Numbered from the stretch's first letter, positions 47,125 through 58,402 are shown. The stretch is 64,000 nt of DNA from Dermanyssus gallinae (GCA_003439945.1 QVRM01002145.1:326001-390000); one strand, 5' to 3'. Translations and numbers: made by a program. The notes: generated from the sequence alone by a model not told the origin.

Positions 47125-48010
47125 GTATATGTATGTGTATACATATATATGTATATATATATATATATACATTCGTGTGTAGTTCAGATAATTAACAGAA
47201 ATAAGGAATGTTTAACACTTCGGTTCTCTTTCTGAAATAATATGATGATACTACGTTCATTTCACGTACTCCCTACAGGAATAGCATAATTTATTATTGT
47301 TTTACCTAAGACAAGGCTCATACAAACAAGCAGCAAATAAGCTCTTTGTTAAATGCATAAATACAAGTGGTTGTATGTAGTAATGGTGAACAACGTACTT
47401 TTTTTTATACCGCCACCCATAGCAAAAGAAAGACGCTTGTGATGTCATGTTATTAACTACAGTTTTGCAATTGGTTTCGAGTAATTAATTGCCTACATAG
47501 TCAACGCGGAGAGTTCGGGACTTCGCGCGCTTGATGGTTGTCAGGAAGTTGTTTGTTTTTTAAGGAACTGCTGCTATTGCCCAATATTGCCTGAAAATTG
47601 GCTATCGGAACGGTTGAGTGAATGAGTAATACTAAGGTCGGTGTGTTCGCTCTTCGATGGACGGGACAGCAATGCAATCGAGAAAAAAGCATACACATAC
47701 AATCACAGAGACAAAACAACGCCAACAGCAACAACCACAACTTGCGTAAGAAGAATGGCATATGACCTCAGCCACCCTAAATCCGCATAAAACCACCTCC
47801 GCCAGCTCCATGATCTCCCTCTCTCCCAACCCCTCCTTGCCTATCATTCATCGTGACAATAGCTCACTGATGACATCTATGATGTATGCTTTACGTGTAC
47901 GTTAACTGCTTACTACAACAACAATAACAACAACAACAACAACAATCACAGCAATCATAATAGTAATACTATTATAATCACCATAGCCAACCGACAACGA
48001 TTCAGTCGCC
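45560..48010. other. Intergenic with TTA and TA arrays
   Basis: (TTA)n at 46222-46259 and a very long TA array at 47038-47170. A + frame at 46526-46897 contains a hydrophobic stretch (VRVLLILITFFCLSKFTYA) but no recognisable protein, and a minus frame at 47501-47761 is similar. Neither is supported as a gene. Confidence 0.4.
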
Positions 48011-48078
48011 AATCGGTGATTGTGGTCATCGTACGTCGTATGCAAAGAATTCTAGTTGTACAAATAGTAATAATCATA

Positions 48079-48250
<172 letters not shown>

Positions 48251-48429
48251 ATGGTAGTCATAACAATCGTAAATAGCTAAACAGGTGTACAGTGGGGCTG
48301 TTTGGCACGAACGCTAACTAGACTGCTGTTACAACGGGCGCGGTCGGGCAATACGCTGCGGTTAATCGTAACCAGTCAGCCAACCAACCAAGCTATGGTG
48401 AACGCGTCGAGGGCGTCGTGCTTACGATA

Positions 48430-48576
48430 ATGCTGCTGCTGTTGCTGGTATTGGCGGTAGGCATGGGCGACGCCAACCCCACGGCCGAGGGCGGACCGGG
48501 GGGGGGGGGTGCCTACCTCATTGACGCCGCGCCCTTCTTGCGCAGTTCGGCGGGCCAAACGGTCTGCCGCAAATAG
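48430..48576 (+). CDS. Candidate small secreted peptide
   Basis: A 48-codon frame runs from ATG (48430) to TAG (48574-48576) in a GC-rich island. It starts MLLLLLVLAVGMGDA, a textbook signal peptide, followed by NPTAEGGPGGGGAYLIDAAP and a C-terminus FLRSSAGQTVCRK with a single cysteine. The frame is open for a further 37 codons upstream without an ATG, so the true start or an upstream exon is uncertain. A run of 12 G in the middle makes the frame sensitive to sequence errors. An acceptor-like CCCTTCTTGCGCAG falls inside. I do not recognise the peptide; a chance frame in a GC island is the alternative. Confidence 0.3.
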   Translation: MLLLLLVLAVGMGDANPTAEGGPGGGGAYLIDAAPFLRSSAGQTVCRK

Positions 48577-48579
48577 CCG

Positions 48580-49520
48580 TCTGCGCAGCTGACCGCGAAG
48601 ATGAAGACGAATGAGGTGGCCTATCATCATCATCATCATGATCAGCATCAATCAATTCATTGATGAACGTAGGCATCACACCGCGTAGACCATTTCGAAT
48701 AATCCGGTCCTGTTTACCGTTACCGCAACTACGACTACGATTACTGCTGTTGTGTTATTATTGCTGTTGCTGTTGTTGCTGAAAGACTTACCTTTGTTGT
48801 TGCTGTTGTTGTTGCGATTACCGCTACTGTTGTTATTGTTGCGGCACCAACTAGCCCGAATACTCACTGAGCTATTACTGTTTTGACGTTTTAATGGCCT
48901 CGCATATCCTTACTCATTTTCTCAGTTTTCATTACACCCTCGTTCTCTCTCTCTCTCTCTCCCACTCGCTCTCTCTATCTCTCTCTCTCTATATATATAC
49001 ATACATATAAATACTTTCTCTTTTGCTTTGGCAGTGTTTATATCAAAAGGTGTCTGTCTACGTGACTGACTGACAGACAGGAATAACCACCCAAACAACA
49101 CAACAACCGCGATAACAACAACAACAATAACAACAACAACATTAGCAGCAACAACAACAGCAACTGGGCCGCACCGATTCGCGCTGGTCATCGCACAGAT
49201 AATGCGTAATGCCTGCGCGTGGTGTGCGGTGTAAACGCGAGATCGGCACGTGTCTATAACGTGTTTTTGATTTGTTCGTGGAAACCTCAAACATCGAATC
49301 CGAACGCAAACAACAACTCGGCGGCAAAGAAGATGAAGAACACGTCTCTCTTACTGCAGCTGTTACTGCTTACTGGTGCTACTACTGTTCACGAGCGCAA
49401 CATCAACAATATCGCCAGCAACGAGGACAACGACATCGGCCATTTCGACACGTAGAACCAAAGGTTTATGCCGGTTACCGCGAATCTCGTAATAGCACCC
49501 TGCCGTTAACAAACTTATAG
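48580..49520. repeat. CAT, TTG, CT and CAA simple-repeat cluster
   Basis: CAT triplets at about 48623-48640, TTG/GCT tracts at 48750-48840, (CT)n at 48941-48990 and CAA tracts at 49095-49160. Short frames here have no motif. No gene recognised. Confidence 0.7.
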
Positions 49521-49521
49521 T

Positions 49522-49530
49522 ACAAGTATA

Positions 49531-49568
<38 letters not shown>

Positions 49569-49628
49569 TATACTTGTATATATATATATATATATATAGG
49601 TATACTTGTATATATATATATATATATA
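49522..49628. repeat. Palindromic (TA)n block with TACAAGTATACC borders
   Basis: ACAAGTATACCTA, a TA run and TAGGTATACTTGT form a perfect palindrome, and the right half is then repeated once more with another TA run. The foldback element at 49629 begins directly after the last TA run. Confidence 0.85.
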
Positions 49629-50267
49629 CAGGGTGTATGGAAACGTTTTTATAATGGATAGTAAGAATTGTAGAGCTCGTTAAAGCAAAGATTTTTTTTC
49701 CAATGGAACATGGTCTCTAAGAAGTCTTGTTTCGGATTGAGAGTTAAATTAGTACAATTTGTGACACTGGTGTTTTTGCCCGACATAGGAGCTTGCCCGA
49801 CATATCCTGTCGGGCAAGCTCCTGTGTCATATCATGCAGCAAATGCGCATTTCATGACGATTATTTTTGTACCAAATATATGTCAATGCGAGCTGTGGTT
49901 GCGGAGTAATTGCGATTTTTCGGCGGGATGTCCATTTAAGTGCATGTAAAATGACTGTGTGGCGACGCGCTGCGGCTGTCGCGCGACACCTCGACGGTAG
50001 TGCATCTTCTGACCGGTCCCATATGTTCTTCGGGAGAAGCAGAATTTTCTCACGAATATGACGGTGCGCTTAGTTTCTGGTTGTCTCGCAACAGCACATT
50101 TTATGCCCCTATGTCGGGCAAAAACACCACTATCACAAATTGTAGTGATTTAACTCTCATTACGAAACAAGATTTCTTAGAGACCATGCTCCATTAAAAA
50201 AAAATATTTGCTTTAACGAGCTCTACAATTCTTACTATCCATTATTAAAACGTTTCCGTGCACCCTG
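49629..50267. mobile_element. Foldback element, copy 1
   Basis: The 639-bp element has inverted terminal repeats of about 160 bp, beginning CAGGGTGTATGGAAACG at the left and ending CGTTTCCGTGCACCCTG at the right, with TA on both sides. Its interior matches part of copy 2 at 59.3 kb (for example GCGAGCTGTGGTTGCGGAG and TGACTGTGTGGCGACG). A smaller inverted pair (GAGCTTGCCCGACA / TGTCGGGCAAGCTC) lies inside the left part. No transposase is encoded. The TA target and CAGGG ends suggest mobilisation by a mariner/Tc1-type transposase (inference). Confidence 0.85.
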
Positions 50268-50870
50268 TATAAGCAGGGTCATTCATAACAATATGTACTG
50301 GTTTTAAGGTGTGGAAGAACTCGGCAAGCAAATATATTTTGCCAATGGAAGGAGGGGGCGGAGGCGTCTTGTTTAGAAGAGCAATAGCAAATTAAATGCC
50401 CACCATTTTAGTAACTAAACTTTTTCTATAGCCATATCGAAAGCGAAGGCATGCATACTTGCATAGGGTGCATGAGAAAGTTAGGTACATATTTTGAGGT
50501 TTGGTAGAACTCGGCAAGAGGATAATTTTTCCTAATGGAAGGAGGAGGCGGAAACGTCTTGGCAAAATTTTACTGTTCTAAACGTGAAAGCTTCAACGTA
50601 AAACATAACAACTATAACTGTCGAAAAAGCTTAGCTACTTGGCAAGTAAGTAACGCGTTAACGTAAGATATAACAATATATCAACTTTTGATGACTTTCT
50701 TTAATATTGATATTCGCTTTTCGCTACGCAAGCTAGTGAAGTGTCTTCCGCAGAATTTACCGCCGAACACGCCGGTATAAGCGGTTTCTTCATGCATTGA
50801 CTGGTTCTCCCGCAAACGCAGATTTCGCACAACCATGTAGGACAAAAAAGGCAGAATAACTACTTTTATA

Positions 50871-52176
50871 CAGCGAGGGTGCGTCAGCTAAATCCAGACA
50901 AATTTTGGCGGGCTACCCAGCATAGACGAGAGGCGTTAATTCAGATCGGTTTGCGTTAGCAGACAGCCCACTCACAATAGAACAAAAACGCATTGTCATC
51001 ATGGACGGCCGCCGCAACCTGGGTCCAGAATATGACCGAAGAACAACCGTTATCCAATTGCCTTGTACGGGACATCGGCCAGCCGAAATCGTTAACATCA
51101 CTGGTTTTAAAAGAGCAATGGTCTACGACATTGCTCGACGCTACAGAGATGCAGAAGAGACAGGGCTTAGTGCAACACCTGGAAGGAAGGTTCACAACCG
51201 CCGACGAGAAGTAAGGACGCCAAAAGTGATCAAAATTGTGCAAAACTGCGTTTTTAAGGATCCAAGTCTATCGATACGCCGTTTAGCGATCAAATTCAAT
51301 ATGAGTGATTGTTCTATGTGTCGGATTATCAACGAAGAACTGCGCTACAAGTCTTACACGTTTAAAGTCAGACAGATGTTGTCTCAGGCCGCGAAAAATA
51401 AGAGGTTGACTTGCTGCCATTTCATCCTCACGTTTTTGAGACACGAAATGGCGGGACATCTTCGATTCTTCTCCGACGAAAAATCTTCACCATTGACCAA
51501 AAACATAACCCGAGAAATGACCAATGGCTCGCAAAGAACCCTGAGGATGTACCAATCGTGCATAGAACCAAACATCCTGCCAGTGTGCACGTCCTAAGTG
51601 TTGTGCCGAATGAAGGAGACGTGATGCCCCCACACTTTTTTGACAGACACGAAACTGTAACAAAGGAAGTGTATTTACGTGTTCTGCGAAGCGTGGTAAA
51701 ACCATGGATTGATAGAGTGTCCAATGGAAGACAATATGTCTTTCAACAAGACGACGCTCCTGCCCACACCAGTAATTTCGTCCAGGATTGGCTACGGGGC
51801 AACATGACGGCGTTCTGGGACAAAACGATATGGCCCCCTAGCAGTACAGACTTGAATCCCCTGGACTTCTATGTATGGGGCGTTGTTGAGCAAGAGACTA
51901 ACAGGTCTCGACATGCAAATACAGAAGCGCTACGCAGAGCCATTGTCGAGTCGTTCAAGAATCTCAATCCACTAACTTTGAAGAAGGCCTGCGGGCGATT
52001 TCGCGCCAGAATTGAAAGTGTAATTGCTGCTGGTTGTGGCTACATTGAATTAAAATGTTCCTCAGGAGTGTACCTAACGGCTCGTAAAAAAAAATCTCCG
52101 AAATATCTGTTTTTCTTTGGACATAAATTGCAAAACGGGAGATGACGTTTAGTCCGGATTTAACTGACGCACGCTG
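50871..52176 (+). mobile_element. Mariner/Tc1-superfamily transposon, DD37D type
   Basis: The 1306-bp element has ends CAGCGAGGGTGCGTCAGCTA at the left and, inverted at the right, CAGCGTGCGTCAGTTAAATCC. TA flanks it at 50869-50870 and 52177-52178. Both termini and nearly the whole transposase survive, so it is among the youngest elements in the window. It inserted into an older inverted-repeat element. Confidence 0.93.
51001..52145 (+). pseudogene. DD37D transposase with one frameshift
   Basis: The first frame (51001 to about 51485) encodes paired helix-turn-helix domains (PAEIVNITGFKRAMVYDIAR, LSIRRLAIKFNMS) and the first catalytic Asp (FFSDEK). The frame then shifts by one base in a run of five A near 51480. 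The second frame continues with IFTIDQKHNPRNDQW, the second Asp (VFQQDDAPAHTS) and the third (LNPLDFYVWG), 37 residues later. Apart from this shift the protein would be about 380 residues, a normal length for the family. The break may be a real mutation or a sequence error in the A run. Confidence 0.9.
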
Positions 52177-52299
52177 TAAATTTCACTCTCTCTCTTAAAC
52201 AAGACGTTTCCGCCCCTCCTTCCATTGGGAAAAATTGCTTTCTTGCCGAGTTCTACGAAACATTAAATTAAGTACATATTTTTATAAATAACCCTGTTT

Positions 52300-53315
52300 G
52301 TATATATATATATAAACGATCCGCTATCCAAATCTACCTCCGGGTTGCCGCGTAACACGCAACGACCTCCATTTCCTTGGGGTGCTTATGTTCTCTCGCC
52401 ACCTCGGTTCGACAATTAAGCGATAAAGACAAAAACTTGAGATTACCGTTATTCGCCTTCCCCAGCTACGTGGTCACCGGGGGTTATAGCTTTAACGGTT
52501 ATGCTTCTCCGGTTGCGAGACGACCTTCTAGTCAAGAACTCCATACCAGTAGCCAGAGGTGAATGGGGCCTCCCCGAGGCAGTTCTCCATTCAGTCGCAG
52601 CGCATAATGCCTCCTAACATTCGGCGAATAGCGGTGTTGAGTTTATCCTAGAGTCTCGGGCGGTTACGAACTTCTGATCTGCGCTGGGCGGACTTAGGGC
52701 GACGCCATTGCATTCTGTTGGCTCTCCCGGAGGCGTCTTATTTTTGGTGTGCGTAGTCAGGATTGGCAAACGACGTTTCACATAGCAGCTTAAAACATTA
52801 AAAAAGAAAACAGAAAAACTTTGGCCGCTATAAAAGCAAGGTTACAAGCTGTTTTTTTCGCCGGGTACATGTGCATGACTGCACGACCACCCAAGCTCTC
52901 AGCTGGGTACCCTACGACTAAGGACTACGAGTTCTTGAACAAAACATTTCGTAGAAGGCTACGGTCGGCAGGCTACCCATGTGTTTGGAGCCTCCCGCTT
53001 TAGTCAGAGACGATAGGAAAAGGCCTGATGGCATGACCCTGACCCCCTTTAAACGAGGCCAAATGCTGGTGTAGGATGCGACCGTGACCGACTCTTTAGC
53101 CCCTTCAATGGTCGGTACGGGCTCAGACTGCTCTGCTTGTACGTCGTGGCCTCAAGGGAAGCAGCCAAGCGCAGAAGCTTTTCAAGCCTCGATAATATTT
53201 ACTGCAATTTCTGTAGGCTGCTCGGAGGGGGAATGCTGCCTCGGGTGAGGGAAACCCGAGGGGAACCCCTTAGATGAGCCAGCCCAAACCTCCAAGGCAT
53301 TATGTTTTTGTCGTA
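52300..53315. other. Intergenic, no gene recognised
   Basis: Moderately GC-rich sequence with short frames on both strands (for example + 52821-53003). The composition is like decayed retroelement DNA, but no motif could be identified. Confidence 0.35.
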
Positions 53316-53318
53316 TAC

Positions 53319-53515
53319 TACATTATGTATATGTTACACGTATCACGATGGATAAGCTAAGCCAGTGTGCCTAGTGGGCGCGTATTGTGACTGTCACGTG
53401 TCCGTTTCGTCATGTGTCGGCCTAGCCTACTCCAAACGGAAACGTGACAGTCACAGCACGCGCCCACATTGGCTTAGCTTATCCATTGTGATACGTGTAA
53501 CATATACATAATGTA
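53319..53515. mobile_element. Palindromic MITE-like element
   Basis: Two arms of about 85-90 bp (53319-53407 and 53432-53515) are nearly perfect inverted copies, with shared blocks TACATTATGTATATGTTACACG, GATAAGCTAAGCCA and GTGACTGTCACGTG-type cores, around a loop of about 24 bp. It has no coding capacity. Its ends differ from the CAGGG foldback family, so it is a separate family. Confidence 0.8.
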
Positions 53516-53570
53516 TTATTCAGAAAATACATTTGACCTATATATATGTACATGTAACAAAGGCACTTGA

Positions 53571-53629
53571 GTTTTCAGCCTAAAAGATATATATATATAT
53601 ATATATATTTACTTTTAGGCTGGAAACTA
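53571..53629. repeat. Hairpin with (TA)n loop
   Basis: TTTTCAGCCTAAAAG, a (TA)n array and CTTTTAGGCTGGAAA form an inverted repeat that would place the TA array in the loop. Confidence 0.7.
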
Positions 53630-53763
53630 AGCTCGTACCGCTTATGTTTCTTGTTTATTACAACCATGTTTTTTGTTCTTTATAGCTCGTCCTGCTTTAC
53701 AAAACTGTATTATTTGTTTGTTTTTTGAATAATGTAATTGTTTAATTTTTTTCAGGCTTAGAA

Positions 53764-54740
53764 ATGGAATATCCAGAAGGCGAAATTGGCAATTTCGACG
53801 CCTGCTTTTCTTCGTTTTTCATTACAGTCAAAAAGCTGCCAAGGCCACTCGGAACATTTGCGGTGTGCATTAAGAAGGCATATTAGGCGAATCTGCAGCA
53901 TGGAAATGGTTTGAAAAGTTAAAAAAAAATGCGGCTTTAACCTGGACGATATGCCTCGCAGCGGAAAATTGAATTCGACGAGAAACGTCTAAGGCGCTCA
54001 GAGTAAAAAATTGACGGCAGTGCGGTAACAGTTTTCAACCACCTCCAATCAATTGGTTTTACTTAACAACTCGGAGCTTGGGAGCCTTACGAGCTCAAAA
54101 AATACAAAAAACACCTGCGGCCTAACATATCGCCCGCCACGAAGCAACACGCGGACACAAACATCGTTTTGTGTACCGAAGCGTCACAGGAGATGAAAAT
54201 GGTGCTTATTGCATTGGCGTATGTGGTGCAGAATGGAACGAGTGACGCCAGGAGATAAGCCGAAACCATTAATCAAGCAGGATCTCGACCCAAAGAAGAC
54301 TCTGACCTGCGTGTGGAACTGGGAAGGTGTGGTGCATTGGTAAATGCTCAAAAAGAACGCCACGGTCAACAATGGGCTCTATATTGCCCAACTGCACTGC
54401 GTAAATGAGGCTATTCAACAAAAAAGACCCGATCGACTAGGCCAAGCCACTGTGCTTTACGACAACGCCACCCCCCATGTTGCACAAGTCGTTACAACCG
54501 CACCCCAAAAGCTTGAGTGGGAGGTTCTTTAGCCCCCATAGAACTCTCCGGATCTTGCGCCAACCGATTATCTCATTTTCCGAATTATATGAGGGGAGTT
54601 ATGTCTTTGACGACGAAGTGGACCTCGACTGACGGACTCGAAAACTGGCTCAACAACGTTTTTTAACAAATTGGTCAAGACGTGGGAGGGGGTCGTAACA
54701 GTAATGGAGAATACCTTGACTCTTAATGAATTTATTGTTG
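53764..54740 (+). mobile_element. Decayed mariner transposon, second lineage
   Basis: Pieces of a mariner transposase appear in order on the + strand: FTQQLGAWEPYELKKYKKHL-like sequence near 54060-54110, LKKNATVNNGLYIAQLHCVN near 54344-54410, LYDNATPHVAQVV near 54455-54495 (second Asp box), LEWEVL near 54515, and NSPDLAPTDYLIF near 54542-54580 (third Asp). The wording LYIAQLHRVNEAI and DNARPHVAQVV is typical of a widespread arthropod mariner group distinct from the copy at 32.4 kb. Stops and shifts are numerous. Terminal repeats were not found. Confidence 0.8.
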
Positions 54741-54744
54741 TAAT

Positions 54745-55195
54745 TATTGTTTTTGTTTACCACACAACCTAATATATACATTTTCTTCTCCAACAATTAC
54801 ACGCTTCACATAAGCGTCACAAAAATAAAACGAATATATATGTATATATATATATATAGTCAAGCGACACATTATTTGTAAACATTGTGACAATTGTAGT
54901 TGTATTTGATATATCATGGTGGTACATGCCACGCAGCCATCTCACTAGCAGCACTGGCACGGACATCTAAAAATGTTTGTATTGCATTCTTTGTTTATGC
55001 ATGTTTGTATTTAGAGGAGTCAGTTACCTCACGAGTGAAATATATACTGTCCTAAATCGTTGTATTGTACCTGTTCTACCAAGTCATGGTGAAATAAAAG
55101 CTTGATTGATTGATTGTATTTATCCAAAATCATATATGTATGTATATATATATATATATATATATAGCGCTGCCTCATCGTTGTCAAAAAGATCC
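54745..55195. other. Intergenic with small (TA)n arrays
   Basis: TA arrays at about 54836-54857 and 55143-55166; no gene recognised. Confidence 0.45.
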
Positions 55196-55199
55196 CATA

Positions 55200-56700
55200 A
55201 ATGAGCGTATTAAACAAAATATACCAGAGCACTTCACAACGACATTCAGTTTTAAAGAGCGACGAAACTCCAAGTTTTAGCTCTACTGGTGGTATTGGGG
55301 AACCGGCCACCGACTACAACGGCTTGCAGTCTTACATTATCCACCACGTCAGATCTTACATTGCCGAACCCCTGGCACACATCATCAGTGACATAATATA
55401 AAGAGCAGCATACTCCAGCCGCTTAGAGATAGCCAGAGTGGTACCGATCCACAAAGGTGGTAGGTACTACGTGCGACTCGTCAAACTAGTACCCACTGGT
55501 GTTCTGTTTGTTATAAACAAGATTATTGAAAACAACTCTTGTTAGCCAAATGACGAGGCGTCTCAAAGGCAATAAATTGCTCTGGGGCAACAATTTGGAT
55601 TTCGCAAAACCGGGGTACAGATCATGCCGTTTGCAGCTAGTGAAGGGCACACGTTTCGAGTTAGATTTCTAAAAAAACTGTTTTGTGCAGCACTTTTTGT
55701 AAATCTGAGACGCGCATTTGACAGTGCTCGTTTAGATATTCACATTCTCAAGCACCTAGGTTTTGTTGAGCACGCCATTTAACTGATATCGGCTTACCTC
55801 CTGGGGCGTCACCAGCTTGTGGGCGAACGTGAACGGAGAACCCGGTCGGAACTGCTCCCGGTTTCGCTCGGTATACCTCAGGGCTCATGCATTGACCCAC
55901 TAGCCTTTCTCTGCTTTATAGATTATATGGAAAATATCTCACGAGGAGCGGCTATCATTTATGCTGATGACAGCACTCTTAAATATGTTGTCCAGTCTGG
56001 TGAGGAAGTACATAAGCGATGATGCAAGATCTCATCTCCCTTAACGCTTGCAGCAAACCGTATTGCTATCAATGCAAAGAAAACTCAGATGGTGGTCTTC
56101 GGAAACGGTAACACGATTCCTCGAATGCCACCTGTAACCTAGAAACGGTGCTAAGGTCCTGGGTGTAACAGTGAATGCAAGACTTTCTGGTAACGCACAT
56201 GTAGCGCCTCTTACCCGTCGATATCACCGTCATCACAAACTCATCGAGATATATCAAGGACAATATTGGAGCACTTTCATGCAAGCTGCTCTACAACGGA
56301 TTTTTTGAGTCACCTTACGTATAGATCAGAATTTTGGACTGCCTGCGGTAGGGCTTGGGCGGAGCCACTGAGTGTGTGCACAGGGACGCTCTCTTCGTAT
56401 GTTTTGGGGATCGGCCAGTCGAGAGAGAAAACAACACAATATATTGGATATTGGAGAATACCACGCGCTATTTAACCCTGATAGTGATTTTTAAGAACAT
56501 CCATGGAATTGGGCCGAGGATACTACGACAGAGTACCGTGTGGAGTGAATTTCATGGGCTGCAAACGTACGTGACAATTAACTGAGTTCGTCCTGCCTAC
56601 GCCCTTCCGCTCTGAGTTTAGCATTGTCTCCACGGTCGAAAACTCTAAATCTATGTCAGTCACTTTCTGCTCAGACTGCCTAATGAACAGGACATACGCC
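55200..56700 (+). mobile_element. Degenerate CR1/L2/Jockey-type reverse transcriptase
   Basis: A + strand non-LTR reverse transcriptase of a type other than R1 is seen in several frames. ARVVPIHKGG lies near 55435-55465 and FVNLRRAFDSARLDIHILKH near 55695-55755 (motif A). LGIPQGSCIDPLAFLCFID at 55870-55925 is motif B, and IIYADDSTL at 55955-55985 is the catalytic box. A C-terminal decayed stretch reaches about 56700. The order and spacing are normal, but stops and shifts make it a pseudogene. No endonuclease was seen upstream. The clade is uncertain. Confidence 0.8.
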
Positions 56701-56979
56701 GGAGTTTTTGAGAGAGTGCGAACTGCTCTCTAACCTGTTCTAGGAAGAACAGGAGGCTGGGATACTATTGGCTAGCAAATGAACAAGACGATCATATGCA
56801 GAAGTTTGCAAGCCAAGTACCGGTTTCAGACGGGCAGGGGTGACGCCGCCGCAGTAAAAAGAAAAAAACTGCTAAATACGGGACACTTAAACTCGCTCTT
56901 AGGACTTGTTGGGGCTATTTCCATATCAAAAAGAGCTAGCGCTGTCTTGACTGCGGGCCGTTAAGTGTCCGTGACGCAA

Positions 56980-57410
56980 CCGTTGTTTTCCGTGCCTCTT
57001 CTGTGAATGTGCGCAGCAAAAGTCTTGACTAAGGGAATTCGTGTTATGCCTGCTATGCCTAGGTATCTGAATCTATTTATCAAACGTTAGCTCCTGTTTG
57101 TGTAGCGCGTATGCGCGACTTACTCTTTGCTGGCCGGCCTGCGTGTCTGAATTTAATGGCTTCCTCCTTTTCCGTATTGACCTCGAGACCGACTTCCCTT
57201 ACATAAGCTGCCAACGTAGCTAACAGCGCCTGCTGCAGATGGAACCTGTTGCCGCCGTAGACTACTAGATCATCCGCGTAACCGCGTACATGATGATGAT
57301 CTTTCCGGCCGGATATCGAGCCTCTCTGCGGCTCGGTAGATCTGCGATAAGCAGTGCAAACAGTAAAGGTCTGCGGTTGTCGTCCTGCACGAAGCCGGTG
57401 CAGTCTGTTC
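56980..57410 (-). mobile_element. Reverse transcriptase fragment, clade uncertain
   Basis: The minus strand shows RRPLLFALLIADLPSRRE near 57310-57370 (region after motif B). A frame change then leads to GYADDLVVYGGNRFHLQQAL and VGLEVNTEKEEAIKF near 57140-57290 (motifs C and D), and RFRYLGI near 57060-57080 (motif E). The sequence differs from both the R1-type copies and the + strand element just upstream, so this is a third lineage. A (TA)n array (57491-57524) lies beyond its upstream edge. Confidence 0.75.
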
Positions 57411-57489
57411 TATACATGGATGCTTTGCTATCCCCTCGTCTAAGATGAGTCGATTGGCTTGCAGTATGTCTGTCATAATGCTTAGAACA

Positions 57490-57526
<37 letters not shown>

Positions 57527-57529
57527 GGG

Positions 57530-58200
57530 CAACCTGGAAGACTGCAAAGTACACCTTATAAGACTCTAACTCTCTGCTTTTTTTAAGAGAAAACACACAG
57601 GCTTTTTTTAGCCGTCGCTCCGAAGTTGAACGGAATTGGATCGCGTGTTTGTTATAGAGTGGTGATGGATAGAGGAGGAGGAAGATATTGATGATATTTT
57701 TCTTCTGTGTTTTGTTTTGGTTGTAAACCTTCTGACCTAAATAAAAAAAGCATCTCAAAAATAGAATTTGTGTGAAAAGAAAGAAAAAGGGTGGGCATTT
57801 TTTTCAATTTTTTTTAATAGCTCTTAATTACCTATAACGCATAGTAACTCGTATATACATTATGTACGATGACATCTGTGCTTAGTGTCGACAGCAAATG
57901 AAGAACGCCACCGCTTTCCGTCGGTAGCTTGTTAAGAACAACTATTCACTTCATTTTAACTGGGCACTAGAATCATTAGTTCTAAGTCGTTTCTTTGGAC
58001 ATATCGGCGTCCACTGCTGTGCATGTTGACCGGTTTGCCGTATAAGCCATACGGTACAACCACAGAGTTAGTTTGCGCTATGTTGCTATTACTTCAGTCG
58101 CATATCTTGTCACTCGTGTTGTTTCTGTTGGTCTCCTTGTTGTTTTTGCTGTTGTTGTCGTCGTCGTCCTTATTCGTTGATGTCATCATAGCTGTAGTAA
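57530..58200. other. Intergenic, no gene recognised
   Basis: Mixed AT-rich sequence with TTG triplets from 58115 to 58170; nothing coding recognised. Confidence 0.35.
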
Positions 58201-58212
58201 TAGTAGTAGTGT

Positions 58213-58402
58213 CGAGCGGTGGCGTAGTGGATGGATTAAGTCTGCGCCTCGCAACCGGAGGAGACACATAGGTGCGCGGGATCGAGCCCCACCGTTGCAT
58301 ATTTGTATTTATGGGGGTCCGTCTATGAAGCAATATGAAAAACAGTTCCGTGGACGTTAAATCTTGGCTGAGGGTCAGCCCGAAAACTTTACTTTTTAGA
58401 AC
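58213..58402 (+). mobile_element. tRNA-derived SINE, family A
   Basis: A clear A box (TGGCGTAGTGG) and B box (GGATCGAGCCC) are followed by the family body (TTTGTATTTATGGGGGTCCG, CTTGGCTGAGGGTCAGCCCG). Flanking TAGTAGTGT at 58204-58212 and 58403-58411 is a probable 9-bp target-site duplication. This and the 61.5-kb copy are the best-preserved members. Confidence 0.9.

Larger units (their letters stand above)
50274..52296. mobile_element. Inverted-repeat element split by a later transposon
   Basis: The left end (CAGGGTCATTCATAACAA... and the AGAACTCGGCAAG, CCAATGGAAGGAGG, CGTCTTG blocks) recurs in inverted form at 52190-52296, ending in AACCCTG. The left arm is present twice in tandem (about 50274-50400 and 50465-50580). 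A DD37D transposon sits between the arms at 50871-52176. Without it the element would be about 700 bp. Arms are about 75-80 percent alike by eye. No coding sequence of its own was found. Confidence 0.75.

Noticed and set aside
47501..47847. Minus frames with hydrophobic N-termini
   Set aside because: No recognisable family, no splice context, and the hydrophobic stretch arises from complementing CAA-type repeats.
57270..57758. 162-codon minus frame
   Set aside because: It overlaps the reverse transcriptase fragment in the wrong frame and runs through a (TA)n array.
58118..58215. CRISPR-like or regulatory triplet array
   Set aside because: Simple triplet repeats without spacers; no CRISPR array is present anywhere in the window.
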